DNA from: Strix aluco
Taxonomy: Eukaryota > Chordata > Aves > Strigiformes > Strigidae
NCBI RefSeq assembly: GCF_031877795.1
Contig: NC_133970.1
Location: forward strand, 48,676,828 to 48,740,827
Direction: 5' to 3'
DNA length: 64,000 nt
This document shows, in pieces, positions 14,601 through 27,900 of the stretch. The notes under the pieces are model-generated. The model did no database searches. It was not told where the DNA came from and worked only from the letters and a program-made list of their open reading frames with translations. The stretch's first letter is position 1. Every line of letters starts with the position of its first letter. The translations under genes and the position numbers were made by a program.

Positions 14601-15860
14601 TGTGACGATGACTCAGATTCATGCATGTTTTCATAAAAGCCCTAGAAGACATAATTGCACAGTTAATTCTTAAGTGCTAATAATTTTCCTATTTTTCTCC
14701 TTTAGATAGCAAAATCAAGTGGTTTGTTACATGTTAAGGAGCAAGGTGCCTCAAAACTTAGCGTAAATAAAATAAATCTAATAGGAGGCATGAGAAAAAA
14801 AAAAAAAGTACTGATATTTTATCTTTTCTATTCCACCCATGCTGCATATAAATTAATTTTCATTTAGATTTGTTTTGTCCTTTGGTCATATCCAACTGTA
14901 ACCTTAGTCCTTGCTGCAGATCTGTAGAACAGGTTTGCAACACTTTTGTCATCTTTTTATTTTTTTATAGTATGATTCCTGTGGGGTTTATTGGAACTTG
15001 TATAGCTAAAATTGCACAGTGTTTTGAAACTTATATTTTTCTTTTTTGATAATATTATTAATTTTTAAATCCTGAAGTTAGGTGTTTTATAGTTAAAACA
15101 TATACAGTTTGAACCAAAGCAGTAAAAGCCACAGGCACAGTATTTGTATATACCTTGACTTTTAAAACAATGTTTAAATAAAAGCATTTACTTTATTAAA
15201 GTGCATGGGGTAATACCAAAAGGCTCAGCTGGATAGCATATATACAATTACACCAGTAATTTTGAATAGATCATAGATACCTAGTATAATTAGAACTTCC
15301 TTTCTGTAGTTTTTCAGTTCAGTGTTTAATGTTTGTACCAGTTTAAATCCCTTTGCATTTCAAATTTAATACATACATTTAATTTTATTTGTAATTAACT
15401 ATTACATCTTTTGATTTTTGAAGATTTTTATTGGGGTTCATTTAGCAGTCTAATTGTAACTAACTTTGAATGAAGCCCATGTTTAGTTCAGATTAAATAT
15501 TACTTAAACTTTTAGCATGATGGGGAATATAATATGGTTAAAATAGTTAGAAACACATATTTCAGGAAAATATAGTTTGCTTAGCTGATCAGTTATGTTT
15601 TTCTTCAATCTCAGTAAATTTAAAGCAAATTTATCAAATTTTCACATAAACTGAGGTGACCTAGAATGTAAGACTGTAAGACAGTACAAATCTGAATTTT
15701 TCTGCATTCCCCTCCTCCACTCCCAACTTCACTTGTAGTATGTCCTGTGTGGTGTCACAGTAGTTTTTATTTTATTTTTATTTATTTTTACATCAAATAT
15801 AGGTAACACCAGAGGGGGAAAAAGTGCACTAGTTTCAGTTAGCACATACTTTGTTCTCTT

Positions 15861-15903
<43 letters not shown>

Positions 15904-18900
15904 TGATTTGGTTATTTGCCATTTCTGGGGAGATTAAACTTTAAAAAATGTTCTTCTTTTCTGTATCTGATGTTCTGTGTGCTATTAGTGATGCAGCCAA
16001 CACGAACGGTTGTCATGTGTAAAACAACTTTCGATCACCGTGAAAACACCGCCCTGGGAAAGCGTCCATGCTTGATATCGTTTGGTTCATGAACATTAAG
16101 TTTCCAGTACAGGTGACCCATAGCTCAAAGTGTTAAATAATTGTGTACATTATTCAGTTTTTAAAATAATAATCCATTAATGAGATTGTTAGTCTTTGAC
16201 GTTTTGCTCACTTCTGTTTTTCCTAGTAGAGGCAGGGTAAAAGGAAATACTTAAGTTCATATTTGTTTCTTTGTAAGGATCTGGTAGATAGATTCTTTCT
16301 TATTTATTACTATTTTAAATGCAAGGGTAATTGTAAAATCATAGAAAGAGTAACATCTGTGTAGTGTTCCAACTCTGTGTAATGCTTTCATTTGCTTCTT
16401 CAGGTAAAATCCCAGATGAAGCCAAAGCCCTTTCTCTATTGGCACCTGCTCCTACTATGACAAGCCTGATGCCTGGTGCAGGGTTGCTTCCTATACCTAC
16501 ACCAACCCCTTTGACTACAGTAAGTAAAATTCAGTCCCTGTTGGATTTCCAGTTTTCCTCTATACTTGGTAGTCTTTCTGTGTTCAGAGAACAAGAACTA
16601 TTTGATCAGTGGCTGCTGTCCTCTTATATGCTAAATCAGTGAAGATTTAGCTGTGGTGTGTCTTCTGAGGGTAGATCACAAGATATGCATTCACTACCTT
16701 TCCTGGGTGTTTCTTTCAGATTCTTGTTTTGCAAAATAGTGGGTAAATACTGGGTTTGGCTGTGTCAATTTTAATTGTTGTCCCTTCCCTAGACTCATTA
16801 ATTTGATCCAGTGTCAATGCTATCCACCTCCTAAAATTTGTTAAAACATAATAATTAAATTGACACACTTCTTTGGAATATTAAAATGCTGCATTAGGGT
16901 GCTTTTACTTGATATCTCTATGACAGGGTTTTTGACTGTTAGCCTAACAATGTTTTCACTGCAAAAAGCATAGGAGCTAGCTGCTGCTGCTTCTGCTCAC
17001 TTCCCTTTTGCCTCTGTAAGCCTTTCTTGATATCAGCAGGCTGCTGTGCCCTATTCAGGGAGAATTCTGGAAATAGTAAATCCTACTTCAAAAAAAATTT
17101 GGCTTAATGTCACTAACCCCATGTTAATTGAAGATGAAAGTCCTCAGTCTCCAAACATACTGCAGCAGGGGCTCTGAAGCGGAGGATAGCAGCGGGGGAC
17201 CCTTCTGAAAGCATAAAAAACCCGCAGCAAAACCACAAGCCGAGAAGGCAGAAGCCCAGGGAAGAGGGAGAGCCTCAAGCCGCCTCCCCCTGAGCGGGAA
17301 GAGTGAGCTGCTAATGGGGGCAGCGGGGACTCAGAGTGGGCAGAGCCTGGAGTGACAATGCCCAACGCCCCTCATGGACAAGAGCAGCCCCTGGGGAGCG
17401 CGAGCGACCAGGAACGCAGTGGACAGGACGGGCAAACAGGGCATGGCGCGTCAGAAGGGTGAGGCGCGGCAGTTTGCGCGGCATTTCGCGCAGACAGGGT
17501 GCAGTCCATCTCCTGGGTCTAGAACTTATCTGAGCTAGTTTCGTCTTATCGTCCTCCACGAGTGGACTGAACCATGGTCTCCACTCGTGTCAAAACCACC
17601 ACCAGAAAGAACGTGGTGACCCAGACGGAGCTGCCACGCAAACACGCAGCGGTCCAGGTCCCGGGCTGCAGGGAGTGCCTGAGCCCCTCAGTCCTGCCGG
17701 AGGGCAGCAGTGACAGCACCCGTGTGCGCTGCGATCAGCTGGATGACCTGCTCAGCCTGGTGGCGGAACTCAGAGAAGAGGTTGAAAGATTAAGAAGTAT
17801 TAGGGAGTGCGAAAGGGACATTGATTGGTGGAGTAGCACCTTGGCACCCATGAAGCAACAGGAGCAAATAGAGGCTCCAAACGAGGCAGGCGATCCCTCA
17901 CCCTCTTGCTGCCAGGCAGGAGGAGGGGACCTAAGAGATGGGGGAGGCTGGAAACAGGTCCCTGCTCAGGGAGGCAGGAAAATCCTCTCCCGACCTCCCT
18001 CACCCTCCATGGTGTCCCTTCACAATAGGTACAGGGCCCTGGAACTTGTGAATGAAGTAGAGAAGGACGAAGAAAATGAGTCAAATAAGGAGGAAGATCA
18101 AGGTCCATCAAGGCCGGGTCACTCTAGACCAGGTATTAAAACCAGTTCTAAAAAGAACCCCAGAAGAGTCATTGAAGTGGGTGACTCCATTCTGAGGGGT
18201 GTCAAAGGCCCAATATGCAGACTGGACCCGCTTCATAGGGAAGTCTGTGGCCTCCCTGGGGCCCGGGTCAAGGACCTCACGGCAAAACTCCCTGCTCCAG
18301 TGAGACCCAAGGACTACTACCCGCTCTTGGTTTTTCAGGTGGGTAGCGACGATATTACCGGGAGAAGTCCTAAAGCAATGAAGAGAGATTTCAGGGCCTT
18401 GGGGAAACTGGTTAAGGGGTCGGGGGCACAAATAGTGTTCTCCTCCATCCCTTCAGTTGGGGGGATGGATGAAGAAGAATACCAGAGAACTCAGCAGATG
18501 AACTTGTAGCTCCAAGACTGGTGTTATCGGCGAGGTTTGGATTGTTCAGTCACGGGTTAATATACAGGACGCCAGAGCTTTTGGCAACAGCTGGGATGCA
18601 CCTGTCCCAGAGGGGGAAAAGGATCTTGGGGCAGGAGTGAGCTGGGCTCAGTGACAGAGCTTTCAACTAGCTTTGAAGGGGGAAGGGGACAAAACATCAG
18701 CCCATCTGAAGTGTGTGTATACCAATGCACACAGCATGGGTATCAAACAGGAGGAGCTTGAAGCCGTGATGAAACAGGAAAATTGTGATGTAGTGGCTAT
18801 TACAGAAACATGGTGGGATGTCACCCGTGACTGGAGTGCGCCTGTTGAGGGCTACAAGCTCTTTAGGAGGGACAGACAAGGCAGGAGAGGCGGTGGGGTG

Positions 18901-21900
18901 GCGCTGTATGTTAGGGACTGTTATGATTGCTTTGAGTACAAGTGTAGTGAAGACAGGGTGGAGTGTCTTTGCGTTAGAATCAGGGGGAAGGCCAAACAGG
19001 GCAGATGTTGTAGTGGGAGTCTACTATAGGCCACCCACCCAGGACAGAGAGGTGGATGAAATATTCTATAGGCACTTAGGAGAAATCTCACGATGGCTTG
19101 CCCTTGTTCTTGTGGGAGACTTGAACTTCCCAGACATCTGCTGGAAATACAACACAGCAGAGTGGGACCAGTCCCGGAGATTCCTGGAATGTGTGGGAGA
19201 CAACTTCCTGACACAGCTGGTGAGGGAACTGACCAGAGAAGGTGCCCTGCTGGATCTCCTCTTTGTGAGCAGAGAAGGACTGGTGGAGGATGTGGCGGTT
19301 GGAGGCTAACTAGGGCACAGCGATCATGAAATAAGAGAGTTCTCTATTCTTAGAGAGGCCAGGAGAGGGCTAAGCAGAACTGACATCCTGGACTTCCAAA
19401 GGGCTGACTTTGTCCTGTTTGGGCACCTGCTTGACAAGATCCCTTGGGAGACGGTCCTGAAGGGTATCGGGGTCCAGGAAGGCTGGGCACTCTTTAGGAA
19501 GGAAGTCTTAATGGCTCAGGAGCAGGTGGTCCCCAGGTGCTGTAAGAGAAGCCGGCACCAGAGAAGACCCCCCTGGCTGAACAGGGAGCTTTGGCTGCAG
19601 CTCAGGGAGAAAAGGAGAGTTTACAGCCTTCGGAAGAAGGGGCTAGCCACTCACAGTGATTACAAAGAGGCTGTGAGGCTATGCAGGGCGGAAATCAGGA
19701 GGGCTAAAGCCCAGCTAGAAATTAATCTGGCTTCAGCAGTCAAGGACAACAAGAAATGTTTCTATAAATATGTCAACAGCAAAAGAAAGACCAGGGAGAG
19801 CCTCTATCCCCTGCTAGACGCAGGAGGAAATGTGGCAACAAGTGCTGAGGAGAAGGCTGAGGTGCTTAATGCCTTCTTTGCCTCAGTCTTTAATAACAAG
19901 ACCAGTTGTACTGAGGGAATCCAGCCTCCTCAGCCAGAAGACAGAGACTGGGAGAACGACCCCCCCACAATCCAGGAGACAGTCAGTGACCTACTGCATC
20001 ACATAGACACACACAAGTCTATGGGACCGGATGGGATACACCCGAGGGTGCTGAAGGAGCTGGCTGGGTGCTCGCCAAGCCGCTTTCCATCATTTCCCAG
20101 CAGTCCTGGCTGACCGGGGAGGTCCCGACAGATTGGAAACTGGCCAATGTGACGCCCATCTATAAGAAGGGTCGGAAGGATGATCCGGGAAATTACAGGC
20201 CTGTCAGCTTGACGTCGGTGCCCGGGAAGCTGATGGAGCAGCTCATCCTGAGCACCATCACACAGCACATGCGGGACAACCAGATGCTCAGGCCCAGTCA
20301 GCATGGGTTTATGAAAGGCAGGTCCTGCTTGACAAACCTGATCTCCTTCTACGACAGGGCGACCTGCTTATTGGGTGAGGGAAAGGCTGTGGATGTTGTC
20401 TACCCTGACTTCAGTAAGGCCTTTGACACCGTTTCCCACAGCATTCTCCTGGTGAAACTGGCTGCTCGAGGCTTGGATGGGCACACGCTTTGCTGGGTAA
20501 AAACTGGCTGGATGGCCGGGCCCAAAGAGTTGTGGTGAACGGAGTTAAATCCAGTTGGCAGCCGGTCACGAGTGGTGTCCCCCAGGGCTCGGTGTTGGGG
20601 TCACTCCTGTTTAACATCTTTATTGATGAGCTAGACGAGGGGATCGAGTGCACCCTCAGTCAGTTTGCAGATGACACCCAGTTGGGTGGGAGTGTTGATC
20701 TGCTCGAGGGTAGGGAGGTTCTGCAGAGGGATCTGGCCAGGCTGGAGCGATGGGCTGAGGCCAACTGGAGGAGTTTCAATAAGGCCAAATACCAGGTGCT
20801 GCCCTTGGGCCACAACAACCCCCAGCAGCGCTACAGGCTTGGGGAGGAGTGGCTGGAGAGCTGCCAGTCAGAGAGGGACCTGGGGGGGTTGATTGCCAGC
20901 CGGCTGAACAGGAGCCAGCAGTGTGCCCAGGTGGCCAAGAAGGCCAATGGCATCCTGGCTTGCATCAGAAATAGCGTGGCCAGCAGGGACAGGGAAGGGG
21001 TCTTACCCCTGTACTCGGCACTGGTGAGGCCGCCCCTCGATGAGTGGGTTCAGTTTTGGGCCCCTCACTCCAAAAAGGCCATTGAATGACTCGAGCGTGT
21101 CCAGAGAAGGGCAACGGAGCTGGTGCAGGGTCTGGAGCACAGGTCTGATGGGGAGCGGCTGAGGGAACTGGGGGGGTTTAGTGTGGAGAAGAGGAGGCTG
21201 AGGGGAGACCTCATGGCCCTCTACAACTCCCTGAAAGGAGGGTGCAGAGAGGGGGGATGAGTCTCTTGACCCAAGGAACAAGCGCCAGGACAAGAGGGAA
21301 TGGCCTCAAGCTGCGCCAGGGCAGGGTCAGACTGGCTCTTAGGAAGTATTTCTTTGCAGAAGGGGCTGTTAGGCGTTGGAATGGGCTGCCCAGGGCAGGG
21401 GGGGAGTCCCCATCCCTGGAGGGGTTGAAGAGTCGGGTTGACCCAGCGCTGAGGGATCTGGTGGAGTTGAGAATGGTCAGTGTGAGGTTCATGGTTGGAC
21501 TGGAGGATCTTCAAGGGCTTTTCCAACCGAGATGATTCTGTGATTCTGTACTGAAACAGTGGGACTAAAGTCACCAGTTAGAGGTTTAGGGTAATTCTGT
21601 TTATGGTTCATAACTGTCATTGTATAAGAGACATTGCATGACTTTGAAAATAATTTTTACTTCACAGGAATATTGGCTTTTTTTATCTTAAAATGGCAGA
21701 TACTGCCCTCATTGATATGTGAAGTAATAGTTTAGGCATTTCATTTCAAAAAAGTGCTTACTCTTGGTTCTGCTGCATAATTGCTGCTAATGAAGCATAA
21801 ATAATCATAGAGTCATTTATGTTGAAAAAGACCCTTAAGATCATTGAGTCCAACCGTTAACCTAACACCTAACCTAAGTCCACCACTAAAGCATGTCCCT

Positions 21901-24900
21901 AAGCACCACGTCTACGTGTCTTTTAAATACCTCCAGGGATGGTGACTCAACCCCTTTCCTGGGCAGCCTGTTCCAATGTTTGGCAATCCCTTCAGTGAAG
22001 GAATTTTCCCTAATATCCAATCTAAACCTCCCCTGGCACAACCTGAGGTAGTTTTATCTCCTCCTATCACTTGGTACTTGGGAAAAGAGACTGACACCCA
22101 CCTCACTCCAACCTCCTTTCAGGGAGTTGTAGAGGGCGATGAGGTCTCCCCTCAGCCTCCTTTTCTCCAGACTAAACCCCAGTTCCCTCAGCCGCTCCTT
22201 ACAGGGCTTGTTCTCTAGACCCTTCACCAGCTTTGTTGCCCTTCTTTGGACATGCTCCAGCACCTCAATGTCTTTCTTGTAGTGAGGGGCCCAAAGCTGA
22301 ACCCAGTCATTGAGGGGCGGCCTCACCAGGGCCGAGTACAGGGGCACAATCCCTTCCCTGTCCCTGCTGGCCACGCTAGTGCTGATACAAGCCAGGATGC
22401 CATTGGCCTTCTTGGCCACCTGGGCACACTGCTGGCTCATGTTCAGGGGGCTGTTGACCAACCCCCCCAGGTCCTTTTCCGCCAGGCAGCTTTCCAGCCG
22501 CTCTTCCCCAAGCCTGTAGCATTGCGTGGGGTGGTTGTGCCCCAAGTGCAGGACCCAGCACTCAGCCTTGTTGAACCTCATACAATTGGCCTCGGCCCAT
22601 CCATCCAGCCTGGCCAGACCCCTCTGTAGAGCCTTTCTACCCTCGAGCAGATCAACACTCCTGCCCAACTTGGTGTCATCTGCAAACTTACTGAGGGTGC
22701 CTGGATCCCCTATCCTGGTTTGAGCCCAGAGGGCAATTGAGCACCACACAGCTGCTCATTCACCCCTTCCCCCTCAGGAATGGGAAGGAGAAAATAAAGC
22801 AAAAGGCTCAGGAATCGAGATAAGGACAGAGAGGAGTGACTTGCTCATTATGGTCACATGTTAGGGGAAGAAAAAGAACATCACCTTAATTCAGACACTA
22901 ACAACAACAACATTTAACAGACAGAGTAGGACAGTGAGAAATACAAGCACATCTTAAAAGCACCTTCCCCCACCCCTCCCTTCTTCTTGGGCTCAGCTTT
23001 GCTCCCAATTTCTCTCCCTCCTCTCCCACAGTGGTGCAGGGGGACAGGGGATGGGGGCTGCAGTCAGTTCATCACCTGCAGTTTCTGCTGCTTCTTCCTC
23101 CCCAGGGGGAGGACTCCTCGTACTCCTCCCCTGCTCCAGCGTGGGGTCCCTCCCACAGGAGACAGTCCTCCACGAACTTCTCTGACATGAGTCCTTCCCA
23201 TGGGCTGCAGCTCTTCCTGAACTGCTCCGGTGTGGGGCCCTCCCCGGGCTGCAGGTGGGCATCTGCTCCCCCGGTGACCTCCATGGGTGCAGGGGCACAG
23301 CCTGTCCTCTCCCCACGGGCTGGGGGGGGTCTCTGCTCTGGCGCACCTTCCCCCCTCCTCCTTCCTTCCACTGACCTCAGTGCTCACACAGATGTTCTCC
23401 TCACAACTCCTCCCAGGTTCCCCTTCTTAAATACGGTACCGCAGAGGCGCAGCCACCGTCGCTAATTGGCTCGGCCTTGCCCAGAGGTGGGTCCAAATCG
23501 GAGCCGGGGGAGCTTCGAGCAGCTTCTGACAGGGGCCACTGCTGTAGCCCCCTCCCCTGCTACCAAAACCCCGCCACACATACGCACAAACCCAGCACAT
23601 CCCCTTCATCAAGATCATTGATAACGATAGAGATATTAAACAGAACTGGTGTAATAGTGGTGTTTAGAGACATTTGTTTCCAAACTAACCTTCTATGGTA
23701 AATTCACTTTGTTTTATATACATCTTTAATAAATTATCTGTGAATTTTAGTATATCAAAGAGGAAGTCAATCTGTATAACCCTGTGTTCAATAATAAAAG
23801 GATGAACTCAAGTAAAGCCGAAGTAGTTTTCTCTTGTTACATTAAAAAAAAATTACTGGTGGCTTGTTGAGAATTTCTAACGCTTGTTAGAAACTGTTTG
23901 CTGGAAAAGCAGTTGCATTTTTGGGTGGAGAAAATCAAATTCATACCAGGAACTCAGCAGACCAATTTAGTAGTGATTTTGAAGTGACTTTTTTAATAAC
24001 ATTCCATAGGAGAAATGTCAATTATCAGTTCTATAAATTAGAGTTGTATTATCATCCTTCTCCAGGAAGTGACTGTGTGTGTAGGGAAAGATCTTAGACT
24101 TAATATCCTTTGCATTTCAACTGTAATTAATGTTGCCTTACATGATACATTTGTCCAAAAGTTACCTTATCTGTCCCTTTGGTGGACTGATGTTTGTTAT
24201 GGAACAAATTGGCCCTGGGCACTTAAATTCCCTTCTCCCCTCATTGGGCGGGGCCTGAGGAATTCCTTATCTGCTTATAATACTACTTGTAGCAAAAAAA
24301 AATAAAAAAGAAAAGACAATATTAGCAGTGCTTGAAGTCATCTTACTCAATTTGATTGACTGTAAACATTAGAAATTCAAGCCTGTATGATTTCTGATTG
24401 ATATACTACATCCCTGGCCAGACCTCTTTGATAAGATGGTAACTGATAGCACACAGAAAATCTTAACTTAGAGAAGGTTAGTTATGAATAAGTTTTATTC
24501 TTTAAAAAAAGTATTTGTGGTGGGTTGACCCTGGCTGGCCGCCAGGTGCCCACTAAGCTGCTCTATCACTCTCCCTCCTCAGCTGGACAGGGGATAGAAA
24601 AATATAACAAAAGGTTTGTGGGTCGAGCTAAGGACAGGGAGAGATCACTCAGCAATTACCGTCAAAGGCAAAACAGACTCGACTTGGGGAAATTAGTTTA
24701 ATTTATTGCCAATCAAATCAGAGTAGGATAATGAGAAAATAAAAACTAAATCTTAAAACACCTTCCCCCCACCCCTCCCTTCTTCCTAGGCTCAGCTTTG
24801 CTCCCAATTTCTCTACTTTCTCCCCCCCAGCAGCACAGGGGGGCAGGGGATGGGGGTTGTGCTCAGTTCATCACCCGTTGTCTCTGCCGCTCCTTCCTCC

Positions 24901-27900
24901 TCACCCTCTTCCCCTGCTCCAGCGTGGGGTCCCTCCCATGGAGACAGTCCTCCACAAACTTCTCCAACGTGGGTCCTTCCCACGGGCTGCGGTTCTTCAT
25001 GAACTGCTCCGGCGTGGGTCCTCTGCACAGGGTGCAGTCAGTCCTTCAGGGACAGACTGCTCCAGCGTGGGTCCCCCACGGGGTCACAGCCTCCTTCGGG
25101 CATCCCCCTGCTCCGGCGTGGGGTCCCCCCCAGGCTGCAGGTGGATTCTGCTCCCCCGGTGACCTCCCTGGGTGCGGGGCACAGCTGCCTCACCAAGGGC
25201 TGCCCCACGGGCTGCCGGGGAATCTCTGCTCCGGTGCCTGGAGCACCTCCTGCCCCTCCTTCTGCCCTGCCCTGGGTGCCTGCAGGGTTGTTGCTCTCAC
25301 ACATTCTCACTCCTCTCTCCAGCTGCAGTTGCGCAGCAGTTTTTTCTCCTTCTCAAATATGGTCTCCCAGAGGCGCTACCACCGTTGCTGGTGGGCTCGG
25401 CCTTGGCCAGTGGTGGGTCCATCTCGGAGCCAGCTGGCACTGGCTCTGTCGGACATGGGGGCAGCTTCTGGCAGCTTCTCACAGAAGCCACCCCTGTAGC
25501 AGCCACCCCTGTAGCAGCCCCCCCCACACCCCCCCCCGCTACCAAGACCTTGCCATGTAAACCCAATATAGTATTCAGCTGGGACCTTAGAATTTAAAGT
25601 CTTGCCTATGTTCATTAGATTTATTTTTACAGAAACGTACAAGGCAGGCAAGTATTAACAAGTGAAGTATCTCCCACCAGTGCTTGGTTGCAAAGCATAT
25701 TCTATTTTTGTGGTTTCCAGCTCGGTGTTTCACTTGGCACTTTGGGTGCTCTACCTGCAGCAGCATTGGACCCTAACATTACGGCACTGGGAGAAATATC
25801 ACAGCCACCAATTATGGGGAATGTGGACCCATCCAAAATTGATGAAATCAGAAGAACAGTCTATGTTGGAAACTTGAATTCACAGGTAGCTCCTTTTTTT
25901 AGTTGGCTATACTTAATAGAAGATGCAGAATTGTAATTTATGAATTATAATCTTACATTTTAAGAGGTTTTGTTAGTTGATGCCAATAGGAATTTAAACT
26001 GAACAAAATCATGCTCTTTTTGGTTACTAGTCATATTTCAAATTCTGAGTGCTCCTTTGCTAATGAGATCAGTCCAGACTGTGGAATTCATTCTAGCAGT
26101 ATACCATAGAAATCACACTGTAGCTGAATTCAAGAAACATGCTTATGAGTATGTGTTGATTAATGTCCAGCTGAGTTGTGTAAGCTGAACAGTGCCTCAG
26201 AAGTTGTGAGATTATGGTAGCTGTCCCCCACAACACTGTGCAGTTGTTTAAGTGCAGTAAGAATGAATTATTTGTTCTAGGGGGAATTGCAAAATTACCA
26301 TAAATACCTTTGAGTTTCTCTGACAGGAAAGTTAGGTCTGTCAGAAATTTGTTTTTTCAGAAATTAGTTTTTTCGGCAATTGATTGAATTAATTGAAAAG
26401 CAGTTTGCTTTTGACTGATGGCAATATAAGTATTTGATTTGGGGTTTTTTTGACTGCCAAAGTATTACTAGTGTATAAAAGTAGTATTGATCACAATAGA
26501 ATAAAACAAGGTGGAAGCTAGTAAAAAAAACAGATAAAAGCGGTCTTGTAATACTGTTTGGATTTACAGTCAATAGCTTGAACATAGGTGTATAAGGAAA
26601 TTCCTCACCAGTTATTTCAAATGAGTTGTTTAAAAAGTGCAAAATCCTGTGCAAGTGCTTTTTTTTAATGTAGATGTAGGACTTCAGGGCTTGTGGTTGC
26701 ACTATTTTTAATTGTAGTATATTCTTTAGATTAATAAAAGAAAAAAATACCTTTTTCTTTTAAAGCATAACATTACCAAATTCATGTCACCTGTGTGATA
26801 ATGGTGAGATGCCTTTCCAAAATCTGTAGCTCTTAGATTACCTGATATGTTGGATAAGTGGTTTTCATTATCTATTTTACTTCAGCTGAACTTTTTGACT
26901 CTTTCTAGACTACAACAGCAGATCAACTGCTTGAATTCTTTAAGCAAGTTGGAGAAGTCAAATTTGTGCGAATGGCAGGTGATGAGACACAACCAACACG
27001 ATTTGCTTTTGTGGAATTTGCAGACCAAAATTCTGTACCTCGAGCTCTTGCCTTTAATGGAGTTATGTTTGGAGACAGGCCACTGAAGTAAGAAATGAAT
27101 TATCCATATGAATATTGAATGAGAGATTTCTTAGTATCCTTATATATTTATGACTCTCATGTGCAGGAAACTCCTGTGATGTATATTTTTCAATATAAGG
27201 ACCTATTGTTAGTAAACTGGAACACTTTTATGAACTCCAATTACAAGGTTGGGCATAACTTTCTTTAAGAAGAATATGGGATGGCATTGAGTAAAATATT
27301 TCTACATCTAATCTTGAGTTAGTGAAAGCCATAACAGTGAAAGAATCTGCAAAGTCCTTGGTACTAATTAAGCTTTATATATGATGTATATGTAATTAGT
27401 AGGCCTTAATGTAGAGATTTGATCTAAAATAGAGAAACAGATTTGTACTAGAAAATATTTTAACACAGAAATATTGCACTGCATGTATTTAAAAGTGGTA
27501 AGATTTGAAAGCAATGACAGACATTTCAGATACTTAAACCAGAAAAAATCTGTAGTTTTGTCAAACCTTTAAGTTTTTAGTCATATATGGAAGTTGAGGT
27601 GTTTTCTTATTTGTTTTCCATTTTCCCTTTTCAAGAGTTTGGGAGTTAAAGATTTTATTTTCCCTTAATTTAGAATAAATCACTCCAATAATGCAATAGT
27701 GAAGCCTCCTGAAATGACACCACAAGCTGCTGCCAAGGAACTGGAAGAAGTGATGAAGAGAGTAAGGGAAGCCCAGTCTTTCATATCTGCTGCTATTGAG
27801 CCAGGTAGGTATATTATGTTCGTTACCTAACAGACATGTTCTGTGCATACCTTGGCACATGCTTTTAAGAGCACTTTCAAACACAGGAAAAGGTTGTTCA

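Larger units (their letters stand above)
8633..16403 (+). other. SREK1: SREK1 intron 2
   Basis: 7.8 kb of AT-rich intron with few young repeats. Two short stretches near 8945-8975 and 9577-9610 carry inverted versions of the same core (GAAGTCAATGGAGC and its near-complement), probably relics of one ancient dispersed repeat. It also contains the 15-bp tandem repeat at 14069-14105, the 38-T run at 15863-15900 and the candidate alternative exon at 15989-16112. The remainder shows nothing I can name. Confidence 0.7.
17140..21548 (+). mobile_element. CR1 LINE, near full length, sense to SREK1
   Basis: A GC-rich 4.4-kb block inside an AT-rich intron. It has a 5' UTR (about 17140-17573), an ORF1 region (17574-18509), the endonuclease domain (from 18673), the reverse transcriptase (19511-21089) and a 3' end at about 21548 in the CR1-typical direct repeat GATTCTGTGATTCTG. 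Endonuclease motifs visible are ITETWWD, GVYYRPP and [10 protein letters not shown] motifs are [47 protein letters not shown] and FADDT. ORF2 is dead: the frame changes near 19000, there is an in-frame TAA at 19307-19309, another frame change near 20080, and a further one near 20505 where an A-run is one base shorter than in the second copy. The 5' boundary is approximate. Insertions of this length are unusual because CR1 copies are normally heavily 5'-truncated. Confidence 0.93.
16520..25720 (+). other. SREK1: SREK1 intron 3, mostly transposable elements
   Basis: 9.2 kb, most of it from four insertions annotated separately: a sense CR1 (about 17140-21548), an antisense CR1 (about 21808-22710 plus 23605-23650), the LTR that splits it (22711-23599), and a 1055-bp LTR (24516-25570). 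Intervening parts (16520-17140, 21550-21805, 23655-24510) are AT-rich single-copy-looking DNA with nothing recognisable. Confidence 0.85.

Noticed and set aside
24798..25597. Overlapping plus-strand frames of up to 233 residues, also at 36099-36845, 23031-23465 and 60714-61166
   Set aside because: All lie inside GC-rich LTRs, occur in several frames and both strands at once, and resemble no known protein.
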